Assembly: GCF_030643825.1 (NCBI RefSeq) | Contig: NZ_CP101717.1 | Location: forward strand, 1,922,001-1,986,000 | Reading direction: 5' to 3' | From: Salinispirillum sp. LH 10-3-1 | GTDB lineage: Bacteria; Pseudomonadota; Gammaproteobacteria; Pseudomonadales; Natronospirillaceae | Length of the DNA: 64,000 nt | Position numbers and translations under genes: made by a program | Notes under the pieces: model-generated | What the model was told of the DNA's origin: nothing | What the model saw: the letters and a program-made list of their open reading frames with translations, nothing else | The model's database searches: none | Part shown: positions 34,627 to 40,610 of the stretch, one piece after another | How the letters are laid out: each line of letters begins with the position of its first letter | How positions within the stretch are numbered: the first letter of the stretch is position 1

Positions 34627-34789
34627 GGTGTTTCTCCTAACATTTTCGGCAGTCTTGCCGGACCCTCGTGGGCCTTTAATTGCTGCTCCCAAGTATCGGG
34701 AACACCATGTCAGGTTGGGCTTCTGAGTACACATTGTCTGTTCGCTACAACACATACTCATCGGCCTGATCGCCAGCATCCACGCGCCT

Positions 34790-36163
34790 TTACAGCACGT
34801 TTGCAGGACGTATTGCACCCTCAATGCCGCAAGCATTCTTTCCTGAAGCTTTAGCTTGGTACATGGCGATGTCCGCGCGCTCAATCAGCGCCTGCATCTC
34901 ACGGCCGTCATTGGGGTACATACTGATACCAATACTCATAGACACCTTCACGCGGTGCTCATCCACCTGCAATGCGCGAGCAAACAGGCTCAGTAACTTG
35001 TTCGCCGCCAACTCTGCCGCCGCCAAATCAGATACATCTGCCAGCAAGATGACAAACTCATCGCCGCCGTACCGACATACCGTGTCCGTATCACGCACAC
35101 CGCGCAGCAATGTGCGGGCCACGGCCTGCAACACATGATCGCCGACTCGATGTCCAAAGAGATCATTAGTCTGTTTGAAGTTATCCAAGTCCACAAACAA
35201 CAGCGCTGCCTGTTTGCCTTGGCGATTCGCCAAACTCGCCACCTGCCGGAAGCGTTCTTCAAACAGCATCCGACTCGCCAAGCCCGTCAAGGAATCGTGG
35301 CTCGCCAGCCAAGCCATTTTGCGGGTCATCACCAAAGACTGACTGATGTCTCGAAACACAATCACCGCGCCAGTCACGGCACCGTACCGGTCGTGCAACG
35401 GGGCTGCGGAATCCTCAATGCCCACCTCGGTTCCGTCGTAGCGGCAGAGCATAGAATTTGTCGACGGAGCCACTGCAATATTCTCTGTCATCGCATAAAT
35501 GGCCGGGTTTTTAGCTATCTCGCCGGTTTCTCGATCAGTGATCTTAAAGACCGACAACAGTGGTTTTCCGAGCGCCGTAGCACCAGGCCAGCCGGTCAAT
35601 TCTTGAGCCACTTTATTCAGAAACGCCACCTTGCCCTGTATGTCTGTGATCAACACCGCATCAGCAATGGAACCGCAGGTCACGCGCGCGCGCTCTTGCT
35701 CGGCGAACAACGCTTCGTCTGCTGCCTGCCAAGCGGCCTCAGTGGTTTTTCGTCGTGTTACATAAAGCAACGCACCCGGCAGCCAGTTCATATCGAGCAC
35801 GCTTATGCCCGACTCAAGCCCATCGCTGCCGGTAGAATCCGACTGGGTGTCCACATCCGTCAATGGCAACACCAGTGCTTCCGGAGCCACCATGCGCAAA
35901 CGCTCTAGCACCTTGGGTGCCGCACAATCGGGCAAGCACTCGGCTGCCAATACCACCTCAATATCGCCCAGCGCCAAACGCTCAAAAGCCTGTGCCAAAT
36001 TCGTTAAACACTCTACCTTTATTGCGCCTTCACCGGCACTGAGCAAAGCTTTTTCAGCCATCCGTGCTACATCGACATTGGCCTCCACTAACAGCACCGT
36101 CACCGGTGCAGAGCGAATCACCCGCTGAATGGGTATGCACTCCATCTCAAAATGTCTCAACAT
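34790..36163 (-). CDS. Diguanylate cyclase with degenerate receiver, PAS and GGDEF domains
   Basis: Protein of 457 aa. The N-terminal 130 residues look like a response-regulator receiver (VLLVEANVDVARMAEKAL), but the phosphoacceptor strand reads VVLAAECLPDC, with Ala where Asp is expected, so it is probably not phosphorylated. A PAS domain (about 150-280) and a GGDEF domain (about 295-450) follow. The cyclase site CRYGGDEFVILL is intact and an RxxD inhibitory site (RDTD) lies five residues upstream. It should make cyclic di-GMP. It is the largest signalling gene in the stress cluster apart from CheB-CheR. Confidence 0.9.
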   Translation of the reverse strand: MLRHFEMECIPIQRVIRSAPVTVLLVEANVDVARMAEKALLSAGEGAIKVECLTNLAQAFERLALGDIEVVLAAECLPDCAAPKVLERLRMVAPEALVLPLTDVDTQSDSTGSDGLESGISVLDMNWLPGALLYVTRRKTTEAAWQAADEALFAEQERARVTCGSIADAVLITDIQGKVAFLNKVAQELTGWPGATALGKPLLSVFKITDRETGEIAKNPAIYAMTENIAVAPSTNSMLCRYDGTEVGIEDSAAPLHDRYGAVTGAVIVFRDISQSLVMTRKMAWLASHDSLTGLASRMLFEERFRQVASLANRQGKQAALLFVDLDNFKQTNDLFGHRVGDHVLQAVARTLLRGVRDTDTVCRYGGDEFVILLADVSDLAAAELAANKLLSLFARALQVDEHRVKVSMSIGISMYPNDGREMQALIERADIAMYQAKASGKNACGIEGAIRPANVL

Positions 36164-36207
36164 GAGTCTTGATTCCTTCTCGCTACACTTTAATCAAACC
36201 GGCGTCG

Positions 36208-36354
36208 TTATAAGCGACGACCTTGAATAACGCGCACCAATACGACCACTACCGCAATGACCAGGAGCACATGAATAAAACCACCCATGGTGGTTGACGT
36301 AACAAAGCCCAGTAACCAGAGGATAACCAGGATAACGACAATACTTTCGAGCAT
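36208..36354 (-). CDS. Lmo0937-like small membrane protein
   Basis: A 48-residue frame starts at the ATG at 36354 with AGGAG five bases upstream. It encodes two hydrophobic segments, MLESIVVILVILWLLGFVTS and HVLLVIAVVVVLVRVI, split by a Gly-rich turn, and ends in Arg-Arg-Leu. Layout and the LWLLGFVTS motif fit the Lmo0937/DUF5670 group of tiny stress-associated membrane proteins. Confidence 0.75.
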   Translation of the reverse strand: MLESIVVILVILWLLGFVTSTTMGGFIHVLLVIAVVVVLVRVIQGRRL

Positions 36355-36412
36355 GTTCTTCTCCTTTCGCTTACGAATGTCTGATATGAAGTCGACCGCA
36401 CAGTGGGCCGAA

Positions 36413-36643
36413 TCAAGACCGTGCTTTTACCGCCAGCGCAATCAAACCGAGCGAGAGCATCAACACCCCGCCAACGGCTGCGCCCACACCGATCTCGAAG
36501 TACCAAATGGTTGCGTAGGAAAACCTACCCGTGAACATCTCGTGAACCTGCTCGGCAAGTGTCTGCGAACTGGTGTAGCCGAAATACAGAAGCACCGCGG
36601 CGCCAGCGAGCAATAAGATGCCCAACAACAAATTGGTATTCAT
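36413..36643 (-). CDS. DUF3185 family membrane protein
   Basis: Protein of 76 aa with two membrane segments (about residues 5-24 and 48-70). The family motif is clear: LLLYFGYTSSQTLAEQV-type start of the loop, then FTGRFSYATIWYFEIG. DUF3185 proteins have no known function; they are frequent in stress clusters. GGAG upstream at 36649-36652 is the ribosome site. Confidence 0.85.
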   Translation of the reverse strand: MNTNLLLGILLLAGAAVLLYFGYTSSQTLAEQVHEMFTGRFSYATIWYFEIGVGAAVGGVLMLSLGLIALAVKARS

Positions 36644-36838
36644 GATGGTCTCCTTACAATCGAATATTTAAGAGGGAAGCACATTATTGTTCGCACGGCG
36701 CTCCGGCTTTCCGAGGTGCTGCGAGAACGACTAAGAGCTTCCGTTAGCCATAACACCACGGCGTAAAGCAACCGTCTGTACGGTAACGCACACAATTGAA
36801 TTAATTGGAGAAGAGAGATAACTCGGAATGAAAGATGG

Positions 36839-36856
36839 GCGCCCGTTAGAGGGCGC
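36839..36856 (-). terminator. Terminator-like hairpin after the GSP17M-like gene
   Basis: GCGCCC and GGGCGC form a 6-bp GC stem with a 6-base loop, 10 bases past the stop on the minus strand. A full T-tract is lacking. Confidence 0.45.
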
Positions 36857-36865
36857 AGTCGGTGA

Positions 36866-37366
36866 TTATGCGCTGTGCAGCGCAAGGACTTTACGTGCCA
36901 ACGCTGCTTCGCGCGCGTTGCGCGTCTCGGCCACCAACACAACCTGGCCGTTGTCGATGGCGTCGCTGACTAAGTCTGAAAGCCAGCCCTCCTTTTTTGT
37001 AGCACTGTCGGATGCGCCAACCGCTGCGCCGACCAAACCACCCATACTCGCACCCCAGCCGATCATCACCAGCGGAGCAATTAACGGACTGGCAATGAAC
37101 AGCGTCACGCTGCTCGCGGTCAGTGCTACAGCCCCCAGCGCACCCAGACCGGACCCAGCGGCGGTGCCGATGGCGCCGTCGACCAGCACATCGTGCAGCG
37201 CGGAGTCACTCTTTTCTTCTTGAGCGGGCGACACTGAGGCGGAATCGGCGGAAAAAATCAGTATTCGCCCGCGTGGAAAGCCCTGTCCGACCAAGTCAGC
37301 AAGCGTGCTTTCGGCTTCTTCACGATGCGCAAAAAAACCCGAAACATGGTGGCGATGTTCGTTCAT
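36866..37366 (-). CDS. GSP17M-like protein with glycine-zipper segment
   Basis: Protein of 166 aa. The N-terminus resembles general stress protein 17M domains (VSGFFAHREEAESTLADLV, then GFPRGRILIFSAD). A long Gly/Ala-rich hydrophobic stretch (about residues 63-115) is a glycine-zipper type membrane element, and the C-terminus returns to an alpha/beta segment (DNGQVVLVAETRNAREAAL). GGGAGA precedes the ATG at 37366. Its leader has two competing hairpins (see 37376-37425). Likely inner-membrane associated and stress-linked. Confidence 0.75.
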   Translation of the reverse strand: MNEHRHHVSGFFAHREEAESTLADLVGQGFPRGRILIFSADSASVSPAQEEKSDSALHDVLVDGAIGTAAGSGLGALGAVALTASSVTLFIASPLIAPLVMIGWGASMGGLVGAAVGASDSATKKEGWLSDLVSDAIDNGQVVLVAETRNAREAALARKVLALHSA

Positions 37367-37375
37367 ATTGTTTCT

Positions 37376-37425
37376 CCCAACAGTGACATTGACGAGACGA
37401 ATGTCACTCAAGTGTCACTGTTGGG
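37376..37425 (-). promoter_or_regulatory. Leader with two mutually exclusive hairpins at a ribosome site
   Basis: On the minus strand CCCAACAGTGACA (37413-37425) can pair over 13 bp with TGTCACTGTTGGG (37376-37388). The latter segment also pairs over 9 bp with AGTGACATT (37400-37408). Its last bases, TTGGG, are part of the ribosome site TTGGGAGA before the GSP17M-like start. The long stem would hide the site and the short stem would free it. The same half-sites could instead be a protein operator. Confidence 0.55.
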
Positions 37426-37457
37426 CGTTGCGGAGTCTGTGCGATAGCGGACGGAGT

Positions 37458-37587
37458 GCGCCTCCTCCTCTGCCTGATCCAATATCACCGCCCCGCTTCC
37501 CGACGCCGCCAGTTTGTCGTCACGATTATATAGCGGGCAGTTCGTCATACTCAGACAGCCACAGCCAATACAACCCGCCAAGTTATC
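37458..37587 (-). pseudogene. Duplicated 3' fragment of soxR
   Basis: These 130 bases match 38960-39089 inside soxR without gaps; by hand I count 7 differences. The copy keeps the frame for the SoxR cysteine cluster and C-terminus (CIGCGCLSMTNC onward, with one Pro to Arg change seen) but lacks the DNA-binding domain. The match ends within GTTATC, where a GC palindrome begins. It is a partial duplication, not a functional regulator. Confidence 0.85.
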
Positions 37588-38171
37588 GCGCGGCCTTTGG
37601 GCCGCGCAAATTGCTCCGCCTTAGGTAAAAATGAAAGAATACGATCAAGCCGGAAATCCCGATAAGCCTCACGCAAACGACACCATGCGATGAAATGCCA
37701 GTGCCAGCTGTAGTAAAAAAGCCCTATAGGCTCTATTTCCCGCACAGTGTGTTGATGTCGACTCAACGCGGCATAGCCAATCTCCACTACTTGTCGACGT
37801 ACAATCGAACTTCGACACTCACGCAACCAACGGTCACCACTGTGCAATGCGCCTTTCTGATTAAGAGAACGTGGCTCTTCGGTGTCCTTCTCCCCGTCGT
37901 CAATCGGGAATTGGCTGCCAGTTGGCAACACCTCAAGGTCGGTATCAAGCGAACTCAGGTAGTCTTTATCTGTACTACTGATTACCGCTCTAATCTTATT
38001 CAGGGCCTGCTTGAAGTCCTGCAGCGAATCAATATCAAGGCTCGATACCAGTAGCTTCTCCCCAAGTAACAGCGCAGCGGCCTCGTCCAAGGTAAAGCTC
38101 ACAGGCGGCAATCGGTAACCGCGCTCCAGAAAGTAGCCAACCTCGGCTTCTGCTCCAATAGGAACGCCCCG
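37551..38171 (-). pseudogene. WYL-domain (YafY-type) regulator, truncated
   Basis: The frame encodes the middle and WYL part of a YafY-type regulator: GVPIGAEAEVGYFLERGYRL (upstream of any good start), FTLDEAAALLLGEKLL, then HTVREIEPIGLFYYSWHWHF and FRLDRILSF. The N-terminal helix-turn-helix is missing; an in-frame TAG lies at 38172-38174. The 3' end runs through a perfect palindrome (GCGCGGCC/GGCCGCGC, 37588-37607) and stops inside the duplicated soxR fragment in another frame. Without a DNA-binding domain it is probably inactive. Confidence 0.7.
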
Positions 38172-38376
38172 CTAACACGAACGTCGGTCTATTTATCCAC
38201 CACTATGTTCATATTTTGTGGACTTTGTAAGCCAACAGGGTACAGATTGCGGAACTAATTCCTATCTAACCGCTAGCTTCATCTCAATAATCACAGACAG
38301 CGTCCAACCGTTACCAGCTCCTTATCCTCGAGATTTGTAGATCGAAGTATTGTGACGCATTGGACAGTAATGGCTG

Positions 38377-38640
38377 TTATTCGTAATGACTCCAAAGACG
38401 GAGGACCTTAACCGCTCGCTCATCTTCAAGCACCTGGTATACCAGACGATGCTGAATATTGATCCTGCGTGAATAAGCTCCCGCAAGATCACCGATAAGC
38501 TTCTCGAATGGGGGCGGCTTACGGTAAGGATCTTCGGAAATCAGCACCAGTAGCTCTTGAGCTTTTGGTTTGAGGCCGCTTGAGGCCAGTTTCTTCGCGT
38601 CTTTTTGGGCTTGCTTCGTGTAAACCAACGTCCATGTCAC
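38377..38640 (-). CDS. yoeB: YoeB/Txe-family toxin
   Basis: Basic protein of 87 aa, an mRNA interferase of the YoeB/Txe family acting at the ribosome. Key features are the YTKQAQKDAKKL start, PPPFEKLIGDLAGAYSRRIN and the C-terminal HRLVYQV and LRLWSHYE, which includes the catalytic His-Tyr end. The antitoxin gene overlaps its start by 4 bases. It lies between soxR and its partial duplicate. Confidence 0.93.
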   Translation of the reverse strand: MTWTLVYTKQAQKDAKKLASSGLKPKAQELLVLISEDPYRKPPPFEKLIGDLAGAYSRRINIQHRLVYQVLEDERAVKVLRLWSHYE

Positions 38641-38879
38641 CAGTCTAGATCCTCTTCACACTCATCAATGGGCGTCTCCAGCCCCTCACGAATAGACTCC
38701 CGCATACCCGGCACCGAAAGCAGGAAAAGCGTTTCTTGAATTGCCGACCAGTCTTCCTCGGCCACGAGCACAGCTTTATTCCGTTTTCCCATGATGACAA
38801 TCGGCTGATGCGACTCAGCAGTTTCGTCAATCAACCTGTAGAGGTTGCTGCGCGCTTCAGTAGCGGTTATTCCGGTCAT
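38637..38879 (-). CDS. yefM: YefM/Phd-family antitoxin
   Basis: Protein of 80 aa that should neutralise YoeB and repress the operon. The N-terminal Phd fold reads TATEARSNLYRLIDETAESHQPIVI, followed by GKRNKAVLVAEEDW; the C-terminal tail is acidic (PIDECEEDLDW). TGTACG-type elements lie just upstream (38914-38936, GTACG repeated), where YefM proteins usually bind, but the exact operator is not clear. Confidence 0.92.
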   Translation of the reverse strand: MTGITATEARSNLYRLIDETAESHQPIVIMGKRNKAVLVAEEDWSAIQETLFLLSVPGMRESIREGLETPIDECEEDLDW

Positions 38880-38948
38880 AATGTACCTCTGAGATGTTCA
38901 ACCATTTGCAGATTGTACGCTTTATCGTACGTACGTCAACGCGATCAC

Positions 38949-39410
38949 TTATTCCGCCCGCGCCTCCTCCTCTGCCTGATCCAATATCACCGCTCCACTG
39001 CCCGACGCCGCGAGTTTGTCGTCTGGATTATAAAGCGGGCAGTTCGTCATACTCAGACAGCCACAGCCAATACAACCCGCCAAGTTATCTCGCAACGATT
39101 GCAAATAGGCGATGCGGCCGTCCAATACACGTTGCCAGTTTTTCGACAGTAGCTCCCAGTCCGCCACAGTTGGCGTACGGTTATCCGGCAACGACAGAAA
39201 CGCCTCTCTGATCTCGTCCAGGCTCACGCCGACTTTCTGCGCGGCTTTTATCACCGATATCCGCCTCAGCACGTCTTTCTTGTAGCGCCGTTGATTGCCG
39301 TCGTTACGCCAGCTTTGAATCAATCCTTGCTGCTCGTAAAAATGCAACGTACTGACTTTCACACCGCAGCGCTTTGCAACCGCACCGACACCCCAGTTGT
39401 CCTCCCCCAT
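38949..39410 (-). CDS. soxR: Redox-sensitive transcriptional activator SoxR
   Basis: MerR-family regulator of 153 aa. The N-terminal winged helix reads GAVAKRCGVKVSTLHFYEQQ; the C-terminal [2Fe-2S] cluster motif is CIGCGCLSMTNC (C-x2-C-x-C-x5-C) near residue 113-124. Oxidation by redox-cycling compounds activates it. Like other non-enteric SoxR proteins it lies beside its targets rather than soxS: the divergent VOC and flavodoxin-like genes share its sox box. Its last 130 bases are duplicated 1.5 kb away. Confidence 0.96.
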   Translation of the reverse strand: MGEDNWGVGAVAKRCGVKVSTLHFYEQQGLIQSWRNDGNQRRYKKDVLRRISVIKAAQKVGVSLDEIREAFLSLPDNRTPTVADWELLSKNWQRVLDGRIAYLQSLRDNLAGCIGCGCLSMTNCPLYNPDDKLAASGSGAVILDQAEEEARAE

Positions 39411-39447
39411 TATTTGCTCCTGAAATTTCTATTTTTCAAAAAAATGC

Positions 39448-39478
39448 TTTACCTCAACCTTTGTTGAGGTTTTACCCT
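39448..39478 (+). promoter_or_regulatory. SoxR-controlled promoter with sox box
   Basis: ACCTCAACCTTTGTTGAGGT at 39451-39470 is a perfect inverted repeat matching the SoxR box. TTTACC (39448-39453) and TACCCT (39473-39478) form -35/-10 elements with a 19-base spacer, the over-long spacing that MerR-family activators correct. It points to the VOC gene and overlaps the soxR promoter region. Confidence 0.88.
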
Positions 39479-39507
39479 GCCCACTCAACCAATTCAAGGA
39501 GACAACC

Positions 39508-39936
39508 ATGTACTTAGAACACATAAACTTGGTCGTAGCGGATATTGAAGCCATGCTGAAGTTTTACCGTGCGGCGTTTCCGCACTGGCACGTACGAGAT
39601 GAAGGACAGGGAGAATGGAATGGCAAACCGCGTAGATGGATCCACTTTGGTGACGACCATCACTACATTGCACTGAGCGACCATGGAGAAGGCGCCAACC
39701 GGCGGTTGGAAGGCCACAGCGTCGGTCTGGCGCATTTTGCCTACGTCACCAACAACATCGAGGCCGTGACAGCCAGGCTCAATGACGCAGGCTACCCAAT
39801 TGCCAAGCCCGGAGCTACCGAGCCGTTTCGCAAAAACGTCTACTTCATCGACCCTGCCGGCTTTGAAGTGGAGTTTGTCGAATACCTCAGTGACATCCCG
39901 GCTGAGCGCAATTTTAACCAAGAATCTCAACGGTGA
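39508..39936 (+). CDS. VOC family (glyoxalase-like) protein
   Basis: Protein of 142 aa with the vicinal-oxygen-chelate fold: LEHINLVVADIEAMLKFY at the start, SVGLAHFAYVTNNIEAVTARL in the middle and NVYFIDPAGFEVEFVEYL at the end. The His in EHINL, the His in AHFAY and the Glu in EVEFVEY are candidate metal ligands. Substrate is unknown; placement directly under the sox box suggests defence against redox-active compounds. AAGGAGA at 39497-39503 is the ribosome site. Confidence 0.9.
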   Translation: MYLEHINLVVADIEAMLKFYRAAFPHWHVRDEGQGEWNGKPRRWIHFGDDHHYIALSDHGEGANRRLEGHSVGLAHFAYVTNNIEAVTARLNDAGYPIAKPGATEPFRKNVYFIDPAGFEVEFVEYLSDIPAERNFNQESQR

Positions 39937-39965
39937 CCGGCCAAGCAACAGAAGGAAAATGCTGA

Positions 39966-40526
39966 ATGAAAATCGCCATTGTATTTCACTCCCCGTCAGG
40001 CACTACCAAACAACTCGCGCACGCGGTGGCTCAAGGAGCAGCTCAGCCCGGTATAGCAGTCATTCAAGCTGAGATTGTTGGTGCAGACATAGTGGAAGGA
40101 CGTTTTCGCAACACCGATTTATTGCACAGTTTGAGCAATGCCGATGCCGTGCTCTTTGGCTCCCCCACTTACATGGGTGGCGTTACAGCGCAGTTCAAAG
40201 CCTTTGCCGACGCAACCGGCGAACTGTGGGAAGAACAACGTTGGGCCGACAAAATTGCAGCGGGTTTCACCGTTGGGGGCAATATCAGCGGCGACCAACA
40301 ATGTACTCTTCAGTACCTGCAAGTATTCGCCAACCAGCACGGCATGCTGTGGGCCGGAATAGATATTCCTGGTGGCTACGATGCACAACAACGTAATCGG
40401 TTGGGTGCTCAATCGGGCCTAATTGCACACGCGCCGGATGGCGACGTTCATGAAACAGACCTGCTTACAGCGCATTACCTAGGCCAGCGTGTTGCGAGAC
40501 TAGTGCAACGATTTGCCCAACCCTAA
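39966..40526 (+). CDS. Flavodoxin-like NAD(P)H oxidoreductase
   Basis: Protein of 186 aa in the flavodoxin/WrbA-like group. The FMN phosphate loop is HSPSGTTKQLAHAV at residues 8-21, the isoalloxazine loop GSPTYMGGVTAQFKAF near 67-82 and the GGNISGDQQ loop near 110. It probably reduces quinones or similar compounds by two electrons. It follows the VOC gene by 29 bases and is likely in the same SoxR-controlled operon. Confidence 0.87.
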   Translation: MKIAIVFHSPSGTTKQLAHAVAQGAAQPGIAVIQAEIVGADIVEGRFRNTDLLHSLSNADAVLFGSPTYMGGVTAQFKAFADATGELWEEQRWADKIAAGFTVGGNISGDQQCTLQYLQVFANQHGMLWAGIDIPGGYDAQQRNRLGAQSGLIAHAPDGDVHETDLLTAHYLGQRVARLVQRFAQP

Positions 40527-40549
40527 GTACGCTGCCGCACAAACCCAAA

Positions 40550-40610
40550 AGGCCCCAACGTTTATAGTGCAGCGTCCATTAAACGCACATCACTATAAAC
40601 GTTGGGGCCT
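40550..40610 (+). promoter_or_regulatory. 20-bp perfect inverted repeat abutting the gcd start codon
   Basis: AGGCCCCAACGTTTATAGTG at 40550-40569 is exactly inverted at 40591-40610, and the ATG of the dehydrogenase gene begins at 40611. The 21-base loop contains GCGT and ACGC, which could extend the stem. The only purine-rich sequence before the ATG, GGGG, lies inside the right arm. In mRNA the hairpin would bury the ribosome region. It could also be an operator or a terminator for the flavodoxin-like gene 23 bases upstream. Confidence 0.75.

Noticed and set aside
34627-34884. N-terminal extension of the exported PRC-barrel protein
   Set aside because: The extension has no ribosome site, overlaps the upstream cyclase gene, and would bury the signal peptide; the ATG at 34626 has AGGAG.
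35135-35908. 257-codon plus-strand open frame
   Set aside because: Antisense to the receiver-PAS-GGDEF gene, which has full domain support.
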